64,000 bases of DNA from the NCBI RefSeq assembly GCF_009733595.1, contig NZ_WOFH01000006.1, positions 434,001-498,000 on the forward strand, written 5' to 3'. The notes under the pieces are model-generated. The model was not told where the DNA came from. It made no database searches and was given only the letters and a program-made list of their open reading frames with translations. A program made the position numbers and the translations under genes. Positions 8,526 to 16,460 of the stretch are shown piece by piece (position 1 is the first letter of the stretch; the number at the start of each line of letters is the position of its first letter). Source of the stretch: Actinomadura litoris (lineage in GTDB: Bacteria; Actinomycetota; Actinomycetes; Streptosporangiales; Streptosporangiaceae).

Positions 8526-9662
8526 ATGACGACGCGGCGGATGTTCGTGATGGCGGGCGGCGCGCTCGCGCCCGTGCTCCTGCTCGCCCTGCTGTTCGAC
8601 AACCAGTGGGTGGTCGACGCGACCCGCGAGAGCGACTTCGACTTCCAGAAGGGGATCGGGCCGCTCGTCAGCTGGTCGCAGTACCCGCAGTGGCGTCTCA
8701 CCGGCGGTGAGCAGCACTTCCCCGCCAAGTTCATCCTCGCGCTCGACTTCAGCCTGCTGGTGTTCTTCGCCCTGCTGGCCCTGTTCGCGCTCGCCGCGGT
8801 CCGGGCGGTCGATCCGCGCCGCGGCGCGTTCGGCGTGGTCATCGGCGGATGGTGGGCCACGGTCGCCGCGGGCGGGCTGTCCGGTTTCGTCGCCGGCCCC
8901 CTCCTGCACTGGAGCCTGGACATGTCCGGCCAGCCGATGAGCCGGGCCCTGTGGAGCCTCGTGGGCGACGGGGCGAGCTTCGGCCTGATGTTCGGCTGGC
9001 TGGCCGGGCTCGGCGCGCTGGCCGCCTTCATGGTCACCCGCACGCCGGAGGAGCGCCTCGCCCGGCAGATGGCGCACGCGGCCCCGCACCTCGGCGGCCC
9101 GCTGCCGCCCGCCGGCGCCCTGCCCCCCGGCGGCCCGATCCCGCAGGGCGGCCACATGCAGCCGGGCGCCCCGATGCAGCCGGGCCAGATGTACCCCGGG
9201 CAGATGCAGCAGGCCCCCGGCCAGCCGGGGCAGATGTATCCGGGGCACCCCGGGCAGATGCAGCAGCAGCCGATGGTGCCGCCGCAGGCGCAGGGCGGCC
9301 AGGGGCTTCCTCCGCAGCACCCGGCCGCCGTCCCCTACGTGCCGCCGGGCGGCCCCCAGCAGCCGCAGTGGGGCGCCGCGCCCGTCCCGCCGCAGGGCGG
9401 GCAGTACCCGGGCGGCCCCGTCCCGCAGCCGCCCGCGCAGCCGCCCGTGCCCCGGCAGCCCGCGCAGGCGCCGGTACCGGCCGTCCCGCCGCCGACCCCT
9501 CCCGCGGACGAGGCCGCCGCCGAGCGCCCCGGGGACGAGACCGTCGGCGACGAGGAGCCCGAGGCCGCGCCGCCGAGCGAGGACGCGCCGCCGAAGGGCC
9601 CGGCGGAGGAGACGATGCTCGACGGCAGGCCCGGAGACGACACGCTCCCCCCGCCCCGGTGA
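8526..9662 (+). CDS. Membrane protein with a Pro/Gly/Gln-rich C-terminal tail
   Basis: A 378-residue protein. The N-terminal 170 residues hold about four hydrophobic helices (near 8-24, 76-95, 104-128 and 145-172). The remaining 200 residues are low complexity, with repeated PGQM and MYPGQM elements and then a Pro/Asp/Glu-rich end. It is probably cytoplasmic-membrane anchored with a disordered tail; no family was recognised. A TAACCT -10-like box ends eight bases before the ATG, which fits a leaderless transcript. The tail codons keep the genome's usual codon bias, so it is a real reading frame. Confidence 0.8.
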   Translation: MTTRRMFVMAGGALAPVLLLALLFDNQWVVDATRESDFDFQKGIGPLVSWSQYPQWRLTGGEQHFPAKFILALDFSLLVFFALLALFALAAVRAVDPRRGAFGVVIGGWWATVAAGGLSGFVAGPLLHWSLDMSGQPMSRALWSLVGDGASFGLMFGWLAGLGALAAFMVTRTPEERLARQMAHAAPHLGGPLPPAGALPPGGPIPQGGHMQPGAPMQPGQMYPGQMQQAPGQPGQMYPGHPGQMQQQPMVPPQAQGGQGLPPQHPAAVPYVPPGGPQQPQWGAAPVPPQGGQYPGGPVPQPPAQPPVPRQPAQAPVPAVPPPTPPADEAAAERPGDETVGDEEPEAAPPSEDAPPKGPAEETMLDGRPGDDTLPPPR

Positions 9663-9664
9663 AC

Positions 9665-9710
9665 TGATGACCGGTGACCTGATGACGGGTGACCCGATGA
9701 CGGGGTGACC
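9665..9710. repeat. Three 15-bp tandem units after a gene
   Basis: TGATGACCGGTGACC (9665-9679), TGATGACGGGTGACC (9680-9694) and a third slightly changed copy (9695-9710) begin two bases after the stop of the membrane-protein gene. They are non-coding and contain many in-frame TGA triplets. Confidence 0.85.
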
Positions 9711-9751
9711 CGGGCGCGCGCCGTCCCCGCCCGCCTGCGAGAATCGGGCGC

Positions 9752-10228
9752 ATGCGCGTCTTTCTTGGCACCGACCACGCCGGTTACGAGCTGAAGGAGC
9801 ACCTCGTCTCCTGGCTGAAGGCGAACGGGCACGAGCCCGTCGACTGCGGCGCGTTCGAGTACGACGCCGTCGACGACTACCCCCCGTTCGTGCTGCGCGC
9901 CGCCCAGCGGACCGCGGCCGAGCCGGGGACGCTCGGCATCGTGCTGGGCGGGTCGGGCAACGGCGAGGCGATCGCGGCGAACAAGGTGAAGGGCGTCCGC
10001 GCGGCCCTGGTCTGGAACGAGGAGATCGCGAGGCTCGCCCGCCAGCACAACGACGCGAACGTCATCAGCCTCGGCGCGCGGCAGCACGACGCCGAGACCG
10101 CGACCCGGTTCGTCGAGGTGTTCCTGGAGACGCCCTACTCGCAGGAGGACCGGCACACCCGCCGCATCACGATGCTCAGCGAGTTCGAGACCACGGGCGA
10201 GCTGCCGCCGGAGACGTCCGGGGCCTGA
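9752..10228 (+). CDS. rpiB: Ribose-5-phosphate isomerase B
   Basis: A 158-residue RpiB/LacAB-family enzyme interconverting ribose 5-phosphate and ribulose 5-phosphate in the pentose phosphate pathway. It opens with MRVFLGTDHAGYELKEHL (the phosphate and active-site Asp-His region). It carries GGSGNGEAIAANK, in which Glu takes the place of the catalytic Cys, as in the mycobacterial subgroup. Length and C-terminus are typical. A GAGAAT box seven bases before the ATG suggests leaderless initiation. Confidence 0.95.
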   Translation: MRVFLGTDHAGYELKEHLVSWLKANGHEPVDCGAFEYDAVDDYPPFVLRAAQRTAAEPGTLGIVLGGSGNGEAIAANKVKGVRAALVWNEEIARLARQHNDANVISLGARQHDAETATRFVEVFLETPYSQEDRHTRRITMLSEFETTGELPPETSGA

Positions 10229-10256
10229 CCCGGGCGCCGGATCCCGAGCACCGGCC

Positions 10257-10505
10257 TCAGGCGCCCGGCTCCGGTGACGGTCTGCGACCGGTGCCGCCGC
10301 GCTTGCCGAGGCGGCGCCGCTCGTTCTTGGCGGCCTTCGTGGTCCTGGAGGCGTTCGCGCGCCGCGCGGGCTCACCCGGCCGCGCGGCGGCGCCAGAACC
10401 CGGTGGCGCGGCCGCCAGTGAATCCTCACCCTCCGGCAGCGGCGGTGAGACGTCCCGCGCCCGCATCGCCGCGTCCAGCGTGATCCGCATGCCCGGCTGA
10501 CTCAT
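10257..10505 (-). CDS. Small basic hypothetical protein
   Basis: An 82-residue protein that opens MSQPGMRITLDAAMRARDVS. A Pro/Ala linker follows, and then a very basic C-terminal tail rich in Arg and Lys (KAAKNERRRLGKRGG). The ATG at 10505 is preferred over an upstream in-frame ATG because AGGAGG stands six bases before it. The basic tail hints at nucleic-acid binding; this is inference only. It converges with rpiB. Confidence 0.65.
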   Translation of the reverse strand: MSQPGMRITLDAAMRARDVSPPLPEGEDSLAAAPPGSGAAARPGEPARRANASRTTKAAKNERRRLGKRGGTGRRPSPEPGA

Positions 10506-10706
10506 CCGCCGCCTCCTCGCCGCACGTCCGAAGAACCGTCCGGGGGGAACGATCCCGCCCCGCCCATTGGACACACCGCCCCCGGATCAGGCAAGACCTT
10601 CGATGTCACCGGGTGGTCGAAGTCACGTGGCTGGAGCGCTGCAAGCAGGCACCCCTGGCGCGGATGGGCGACCGCCGCCGCCGATGCTCGGTACAGTGCC
10701 GGAGTC

Positions 10707-11825
10707 ATGCTTCAACGACTGGTGCACCTCATGCCGCCGGGAGTGCGCGCCGTCCTGCGCAGGATCCCGCTGCTGGTGGCGCTGTACCGGTGGCTCCGCA
10801 GAGGGCGGCTGACCAGGGAGCGGTACGTGTTCGCCGCGCTCGCCGTCCTCGCGATCGTGATCGGCGTGACGGCGGCGACCGACACCCGCGGGCTGGCGCC
10901 GTCCGGCGCGCTGGTGCTGATCGTGCTCGGCGGCGGCCTGCTGCTGCGGGTGCGCAGCCTCGTCGCGCTGCTGGTGGTGGTCGTGGCGATGGTGTCCTAC
11001 GACGCCTGGCACGACATCGCGGCGATCGGCCCGGGCATGATCGCGACGCTGGCGATCACGACGGTGCTCGCGCTGACGCTGGCGCGGACCCGGCAGCAGC
11101 TCGGTGTGCAGGGCCTGCGCGGCGACTCGATGCTGCTGGAGCTGCGCGACCGGCTGCGCCGCCAGAGCGAGATGCCCGAGCTGCCGGGCGGCTGGGCCTC
11201 GCAGGTCGTGATGCTCCAGGCGGGCGGCTCCTCCTTCGGCGGCGACTTCGTCGTCTCCACCTGCGACGGCTCGAAGCTGGAGGTCGCGCTGGTCGACGTC
11301 TCCGGGAAGGGGACCGACGCCGGTACGCGGGCGCTGATGCTGTCCGGCGCGTTCGGTGGCCTGCTTGGATCGATCCAACCTGATCGCTTCCTGCCCGCCT
11401 GCAACGGCTATCTGCAACGCCAGCGGTGGGAGGAGGGGTTCGTCACGGCGGTGCACGTCGTCGTCGACCTGAAGACCGGCGAGTACGTCGTGGAGTCGGC
11501 CGGGCACCCGCCCGCCGTCCAGTTCGACGCGGCGACGGGGGAGTGGAAGGTGAGCCCCGCCAAGGGCGTCGTGCTCGGCGTCGTCCCCGACCTGCGCTGC
11601 GTGCCCGAGAGCGGGCAGCTCGGACGCGGCGACGCGCTCCTGCTCTACACCGACGGCCTGGTCGAGTCGCCCGGCAGCGACCTGGACGCCGGGATCGACC
11701 GCCTGCTCGGCGAGGCGGAGCGGCTCGTCCCGCGCGGGTTCGGCCAGGGCGCGAAGGAGCTGGTGGAGACGATGGCGGCGGCCCGCGACGACGACTGCGC
11801 GCTCGTCATCGTCTGGCGCCCCTGA
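10707..11825 (+). CDS. Membrane PP2C/SpoIIE-type Ser/Thr phosphatase
   Basis: A 372-residue protein with N-terminal hydrophobic segments (about residues 43-60, 66-80 and 83-125). A SpoIIE-type PPM phosphatase domain follows from about 160, with metal-binding Asp residues in GGDFVVSTCDG and VALVDVSGKG, then TDGLVE and DDDCALVIV. It should remove phosphate from Ser/Thr on cytoplasmic partners at the membrane. Its last 20 bp overlap the end of the convergent Ser/Thr kinase gene, an arrangement that suggests a kinase/phosphatase pair. A TACAGT box lies nine bases before the ATG. Confidence 0.9.
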   Translation: MLQRLVHLMPPGVRAVLRRIPLLVALYRWLRRGRLTRERYVFAALAVLAIVIGVTAATDTRGLAPSGALVLIVLGGGLLLRVRSLVALLVVVVAMVSYDAWHDIAAIGPGMIATLAITTVLALTLARTRQQLGVQGLRGDSMLLELRDRLRRQSEMPELPGGWASQVVMLQAGGSSFGGDFVVSTCDGSKLEVALVDVSGKGTDAGTRALMLSGAFGGLLGSIQPDRFLPACNGYLQRQRWEEGFVTAVHVVVDLKTGEYVVESAGHPPAVQFDAATGEWKVSPAKGVVLGVVPDLRCVPESGQLGRGDALLLYTDGLVESPGSDLDAGIDRLLGEAERLVPRGFGQGAKELVETMAAARDDDCALVIVWRP

Positions 11826-13002
11826 CCCCGTGCCGGGCGCCGATCCTGCCGAGGACGACCGCGCCGACCAGGATCGTCCCCGCCCCGGCCAGCAGCCGTG
11901 TGCGCGAGGACGACAGGAACTCCGCCACGCTCAGCCCCATCGGTGTGAACGCCTTCGTCGCGCTGCCGGGCTCGTTCGGCTGCTCCGGTCGGCGCGGGGC
12001 GCCACCCTCCCTCCAGAGACCGGCCCTGTTCTCCGTGCCCGCCGCGCGCCCGCCGTCACCTCCCTGCTCGACCAGGGCCAGCAGGAGGTCGGGCGCGGAC
12101 GGGCGGTCGCGCGGATCCCTCGCCAGCGCCGCGCGGACGCAGGGCAGCAGCGCGTCGGGAAGCCCCGCGAGGTCGGGTTCGCCGAGCGCGCCCCGGGTCG
12201 CGGCGAGGTCGTCGCCGAAGGGGAGCCGCCCGGTGCCCGCGTGGGCGATGAGGCAGCCCCAGGCGAAGATGTCGGCGGCCGGGGTCGCGGGCCCGCCGCG
12301 CAGCACCTCGGGCGCCATCCAGCCCGGCGTGCCGAACACCCTGCCGTTGGCGGCGGTGCGGCCGGGCGGGTCCTGCCCGTGCGACCGCTCCGCGGGCGGT
12401 CGCTGACCGCGTGCACCCGGCCCGCGCGAGCTACCCCCGTGCGAGGTGGGGCCGAGCGAGGTGGAGCCGTGCGGGTTGGAGCCGTGTGAGGCGGGGCCGC
12501 GCGCGACGCTGCGCGCGATGCCGAAGTCGATGACGCGGCAGCCGGACAGCGTCAGCATCACGTTGCCGGGCTTGAGGTCGCGGTGCACGAGCCCGGCGGC
12601 GTGGATCGCCGCCAGCGCCGAGGCCACGCCCACGGCCACGCCGTGCAGGTCGGCGGGCGGCAGCGGGCCGTCCCCGCCGAGCCGGTGGTGCAGCGACACG
12701 CCGCCGACGTAGTCGGTGACGAGGTAGGGCCGACCGTCCTCCTCGCCGTGCGCGAGGACCCGCGCGGTGCAGAACGAGGCGACGCGGCCCGCGAGCGCCG
12801 CCTCGTCGCGGAACCGGCGGCGGTAGGACGGGTCGCCCGCCAGATGCGGGTGGATGGTCTTGACCGCGACGCGTCCCCCCGACACCGGGTCGGTCCCGAG
12901 GTAGACGGTGCCCATGCCGCCCGAGCCGAGCCGGCCGAGCAGGCGGTGCCCGCCGACCTCGCGCGGGTCCGCGGGTTCGAGCGGTCGGATGTCTCCGTCC
13001 AT
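11806..13002 (-). CDS. Membrane-anchored Ser/Thr protein kinase with an expanded activation loop
   Basis: A 398-residue Hanks-type kinase. The Gly loop is GRLGSGGMGTVY (about 23-34), the catalytic Lys is in RVAVK (about 48), and the loop HRDLKPGNV begins at 140. DFG is at 159-161 and APE at 230-232. The DFG-APE distance is about 68 residues instead of the usual 20-25. The extra part is low complexity with SHG-type pentapeptides encoded by a 15-bp minisatellite. One hydrophobic helix sits near the C-terminus (about 373-390) with almost nothing outside, so there is no sensor domain. The ATG at 13002 starts just before the conserved domain. It converges with the phosphatase gene. Confidence 0.93.
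   Translation of the reverse strand: MDGDIRPLEPADPREVGGHRLLGRLGSGGMGTVYLGTDPVSGGRVAVKTIHPHLAGDPSYRRRFRDEAALAGRVASFCTARVLAHGEEDGRPYLVTDYVGGVSLHHRLGGDGPLPPADLHGVAVGVASALAAIHAAGLVHRDLKPGNVMLTLSGCRVIDFGIARSVARGPASHGSNPHGSTSLGPTSHGGSSRGPGARGQRPPAERSHGQDPPGRTAANGRVFGTPGWMAPEVLRGGPATPAADIFAWGCLIAHAGTGRLPFGDDLAATRGALGEPDLAGLPDALLPCVRAALARDPRDRPSAPDLLLALVEQGGDGGRAAGTENRAGLWREGGAPRRPEQPNEPGSATKAFTPMGLSVAEFLSSSRTRLLAGAGTILVGAVVLGRIGARHGVRGARR
12439..12498 (-). repeat. Four 15-bp units inside the kinase activation loop
   Basis: Units at 12439-12453, 12454-12468, 12469-12483 and 12484-12498 differ from each other at several of their 15 bases. Read on the minus strand they encode the imperfect pentapeptides GPASH, GSNPH, GSTSL and GPTSH between DFG and APE. 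The reading frame is kept. Confidence 0.85.
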
Positions 13003-13210
13003 GAGGAAATCCTGAATCCGGTGTATCTGGCGCCCCTCCGACCCGTCTCTCCCCGTTTGTCGGCAAAGTATGGCGCCTTCCTGCACGAACAGAGGAAACG
13101 CGTTCGTCACGTCGATGTGGCTCCCAGTGCATCCGCGGGGTGCAGAGTGGGAGGCGTTCCGCAGCGAAGGCCGGTCCGCGGGTGGACCAGGCGGCTGGCG
13201 GCACCGAGAA

Positions 13211-13268
13211 CGATGTCCGCGCGGATCGGCACCCCAGGGGTGGGAGGAGCCGACTCGCGCGGACATCG
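13211..13268. repeat. Nested inverted repeat, 13-bp perfect arms
   Basis: CGATGTCCGCGCG (13211-13223) pairs exactly with CGCGCGGACATCG (13256-13268). The 32-base middle holds its own hairpin, CACCCC-A-GGGGTG (13230-13242). It lies upstream of both flanking kinase genes. Confidence 0.8.
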
Positions 13269-13405
13269 AGCTTTCCAGCCCCTCTCCGGACGGTTTCCCG
13301 ACATAACCTATTGACTTAGTAGGAGATAGCCACCACGATGGAGATCGCGAGTTCCGCGCTCGCCGTCCCCGCTGTTCGGGGCGCTCTTACGGCGGGGACC
13401 CGCCG

Positions 13406-13444
13406 GGTGACCGGGATGGTGCGGCACGGCCTGTCCCGGTCACC
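13406..13444. repeat. Hairpin, 11-bp perfect arms
   Basis: GGTGACCGGGA (13406-13416) pairs with TCCCGGTCACC (13434-13444) around a 17-base loop. It overlaps a second hairpin just upstream (GGCGGG-GA-CCCGCC, 13391-13404), so the two could be alternative folds. The stretch ends 100 bp before the histidine kinase start. Confidence 0.7.
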
Positions 13445-13543
13445 GGCGACCTCGGTCCGCCCGAGGTTTCACGGGCCGCCGCCGGGCAAGAACCACTTTT
13501 GCGCAGGTCCCCCGACGCGCGACGGGCAGGGGAGGGCGCCGGA

Positions 13544-14953
13544 GTGCGGATCGTCGCGGACGGGCTGTCGCCCTCGTGCTGGTCGGTGCGGACACGGGTG
13601 ACCGTCACCGCGACGGTGATCGTCGCGCTGCTGCTGATCGTCGGCGTGGCCGTGTTCTACCAGGCCGTCCGGCACACCGTGCTCCAGGATCTGCGCGCCC
13701 GCGGGGTGCTGGCCGCCGCCGACGTGGTCACGATCGTCCGCAACGAGGACCCGCGCGGCATGCTGGCGGTCCAGGACGCCGACTTCCCCCTCCTCCAGGT
13801 CGTGGACGACCGGGGCCGCGTGCTCGCCTCCAGCGAGGCGCTGCGCGGCCGCGGCGCGCTGGACGTGCCGCGCCCGCCCGCCTCCGGGCGGCCCGAGGTG
13901 CACACCGTGCACGTGCCGGGCGTGTCCGCCGACGTGTACGTGGTCAGCGAGCGGACGTCCAGCCCCTACGGGTTCCGGACCGTGCACGCGGGCGCCCCGA
14001 TCACCGAGCTGACCCGCAACAGGCGGTTCTTCGTCGCGGCGCTCGCGGCGGCGGTGCTGCTCGCGACGGCGGCCGTGGCGTGGATCGTCGCGCTGTCGGT
14101 GCGGCGGGCGCTGAGCCCGGTGCGGGTGATGAGCGCGGAGCTGGCCGACATCACCGACATCGAGGGCGGCGAGGGCGAGCGCCGGGTGACCGTCCCGGAC
14201 CCGGTCGACGAGGTCTCCGACCTGGCCCGCTCGGTGAACCTGACGCTCCACCGGCTGGAGGACGTCCTGCTCCGCCAGCGCGCGTTCGTCGCGGACGTCT
14301 CGCACGAGCTGCGCAGCCCCCTCACCGGCCTGCGCGCCCAGTTGGAGGTGGCGCTGGAGCATCCCGGGGACGAGGACTGGCCGGCGGTCGCGCGGTCCGC
14401 GCTGGCCGACGCCGACCGGCTCCAGGGCATCGTCACGGACCTGCTGATCCTGGCCCGGCTGGGCGCGGGCGTCCCCGCCGGACGGGAGCGGGTGGACCTC
14501 GGCGGGCTGGTCCGAGAGGAGGTGGCGCGGCGGCCGCGGCGGGTCCCGGTCGAGACCGACCTCCAGGAGGGCGTCGTCGTCTGGGTCACCGGCGACCACC
14601 TCGTCCGGGTGCTGACGAACCTGCTCGACAACGCCGAGCGGCACGCCCGCTCCCGCGTCCGCGTGAGCGTGGCCTCCGAGCGGGGGGACGCGGTGCTGGT
14701 GGTCGCCGACGACGGCGCGGGCATCCCGCCCGAGGACCGCGAGCGCGTCTTCCGGCGCTTCCACCGCCTCGCCGAGGGGCGCCGGCGCGACCGCGGCGGC
14801 ACCGGCCTCGGCCTGACGATCTCCCGCGACATCGCCCACGCGCACGGCGGCAGCCTCGTCGCCGAGGGCGGCGGCATCACCGGCACCGGCGGTGCCACGA
14901 ACGCCGCGCACGGCGGTGCCCGGCTGGTCCTCCGGCTCCCGCTGGCGTCATGA
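13544..14953 (+). CDS. Orphan sensor histidine kinase
   Basis: A 469-residue HisKA-type sensor kinase. It has a first membrane helix at about 20-40, an extracellular domain of about 120 residues, and a second helix near 168-188, followed by HAMP, then the phospho-acceptor His in FVADVSHELRSPL. The ATP-binding domain shows the N box (LTNLLDNAERHA), DDGAGIP and GGTGLGL. The GTG at 13544 is chosen because GGGGAGGG sits about eight bases upstream. No response-regulator gene adjoins it on either side, which is unusual for this class; its partner must be encoded elsewhere. Confidence 0.92.
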   Translation: MRIVADGLSPSCWSVRTRVTVTATVIVALLLIVGVAVFYQAVRHTVLQDLRARGVLAAADVVTIVRNEDPRGMLAVQDADFPLLQVVDDRGRVLASSEALRGRGALDVPRPPASGRPEVHTVHVPGVSADVYVVSERTSSPYGFRTVHAGAPITELTRNRRFFVAALAAAVLLATAAVAWIVALSVRRALSPVRVMSAELADITDIEGGEGERRVTVPDPVDEVSDLARSVNLTLHRLEDVLLRQRAFVADVSHELRSPLTGLRAQLEVALEHPGDEDWPAVARSALADADRLQGIVTDLLILARLGAGVPAGRERVDLGGLVREEVARRPRRVPVETDLQEGVVVWVTGDHLVRVLTNLLDNAERHARSRVRVSVASERGDAVLVVADDGAGIPPEDRERVFRRFHRLAEGRRRDRGGTGLGLTISRDIAHAHGGSLVAEGGGITGTGGATNAAHGGARLVLRLPLAS

Positions 14954-14967
14954 CCCCCGGCGCGGGC

Positions 14968-16380
14968 TCACAGCGGAGGGCGGCGGAGGCCGTGCCCGGT
15001 GGCCTGCTCGAAGGCGTGCCCGATCCGCAGGACGGCGAGGTCGGCGCGGTGCGGGCCGACGATCTGGAGGCCGACCGGCAGCCCGCCGGAGGTGAACCCG
15101 GCGGGCACCGACAGCGCGGGGCAGCCGGTCGCCGAGACGAGGAAGCAGGAGCGCATCCACTCCAGGTAGTCGGGCATGGGCCGCCCGGCGACCTCGCCCG
15201 GGTACTCCAGCGACGCCTCGAACGGCGGGACCTGGCTGACCGGCAGCAGCAGGGCGTCGTAGCGCTCGAAGAACGCGCGGACGCGGTGGAACAGCGCCGT
15301 GTGCAGCACCTCCGCCCGCCCGACGTCGGCGCCGGACAGGGCGCGCCCGGCGGCGATGTTCTCCCGGAGCGACGGCTTGATGTCGTCCGGGCGCGCGTCC
15401 AGCAGCGGGCCGAGCGACAGCTCCCACTGCCAGGCGCGCAGCGTGCGGAACACCTCGTCCGCGCCGGAGAGGTCGGGGCACGCCTCCTCGACGACGCAGC
15501 CGAGGTCGGTGAAGACCTTCACCGCGGGTTCCAGGACGCCGGTGACCGCCGGGTCGACCGGGACCATCCCGCCGAGGTCGGGCGACCAGGCCAGCCGCAG
15601 GCCCGCGGGGTCGCGCGCCAGCGGCGCGGCGAACGTCCCGCCGGGCGTGTCCAGCGCGATCGGGCTGCGCGGGTCGGGGCCGGCGAGCACCGACAGCAGC
15701 AGCGCGACGTCGGCGACCTCGCGCGCCATCGGGCCCTGCACGCCCATCGTCGCCCAGCCCGCCGGGACCGGCCACGCCGGCACGCGGCCCGGCGAGGGCC
15801 GGAACCCCACGACGTTGCAGAACGAGGCGGGGTTGCGCAGCGAGCCGCCCATGTCGCTGCCGTCCGCGAGCGGATGCATCCCGCAGGCGAGCGCCGCCGC
15901 CGCGCCGCCGCTGCTCCCGCCCGCCGACCGCGACAGGTCGTAGGGGTTGCGGGTGACGCCGAAGAGCGTGTTGAACGTGTGCGAACCGGCCGCGAACTCC
16001 GGCACGTTCGTCTTGCCGACCGCGATCGCCCCGGCGGCCCGCATCCGCTCGATCACCAGCTCGTCGGTGTCGGGCACGTGGTCGGCGAAGACCGGCGACC
16101 CGGACGTCGTCCTGATCCCGGCGGTGGCGTGGGTGTCCTTGTGCGCGACCGGCAGCCCGTGCAGGGGGCCGGGCTCGGCGCCCGCCGCCAGCCGCTCGTC
16201 GGCCCGCGCGGCCTCCCGGAGCGCCCGCTCGGCCTCCACCGTGACCACGGCGTTGACCTGCGGGTTCACCGCCTCGATCCGGTCGAGATGGGCCTGCACG
16301 ACCTCCCGCGCCGACAGCTCCCGGTCCCGGACGCGGCGTGCCAGCTCACGGGCCGAGGCGAAGTGGATCTCTGGCGACAA
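14968..16380 (-). CDS. Amidase-signature family hydrolase
   Basis: A 470-residue amidase. The Ser-cisSer-Lys triad is visible: Lys in VAHKDTHATAG, the cis-Ser in AGGSSGGAAAAL, and the nucleophile Ser in GSDMGGSLRNPASF. It cleaves amide bonds in a cytosolic substrate that cannot be named from sequence. The TTG start is supported by GGGAGGGG six bases upstream. It converges with the orphan histidine kinase and is divergent from the carboxyltransferase gene. Confidence 0.93.
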   Translation of the reverse strand: MSPEIHFASARELARRVRDRELSAREVVQAHLDRIEAVNPQVNAVVTVEAERALREAARADERLAAGAEPGPLHGLPVAHKDTHATAGIRTTSGSPVFADHVPDTDELVIERMRAAGAIAVGKTNVPEFAAGSHTFNTLFGVTRNPYDLSRSAGGSSGGAAAALACGMHPLADGSDMGGSLRNPASFCNVVGFRPSPGRVPAWPVPAGWATMGVQGPMAREVADVALLLSVLAGPDPRSPIALDTPGGTFAAPLARDPAGLRLAWSPDLGGMVPVDPAVTGVLEPAVKVFTDLGCVVEEACPDLSGADEVFRTLRAWQWELSLGPLLDARPDDIKPSLRENIAAGRALSGADVGRAEVLHTALFHRVRAFFERYDALLLPVSQVPPFEASLEYPGEVAGRPMPDYLEWMRSCFLVSATGCPALSVPAGFTSGGLPVGLQIVGPHRADLAVLRIGHAFEQATGHGLRRPPL

Positions 16381-16460
16381 GGCGTTCCCCTCCCGGCGCG
16401 GCGTGTTCTACGAGGTCATCATGCAGGGAGGGCGCCGCACAAGGCGAGGGAGGAGGCCGC

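Larger units (their letters stand above)
13003..13543. other. 540-bp structured non-coding stretch
   Basis: No convincing gene lies between the kinase start and the histidine kinase start; frames here lack the strong third-base bias of the neighbours. The stretch contains several inverted repeats (13211-13268, 13391-13404, 13406-13444, and a short GGTCC...GGACC near 13171). There is also an AT-richer promoter-like patch at about 13300-13330 (TATTGACTTAGTAGGAGAT). It could hold the divergent promoters, a regulatory RNA or an attenuator. Confidence 0.5.

Noticed and set aside
13338-13601. An 87-codon plus-strand frame before the orphan histidine kinase
   Set aside because: Composition lacks the normal third-base bias, it runs through two hairpins, and it overlaps the kinase start. 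No family was recognised.
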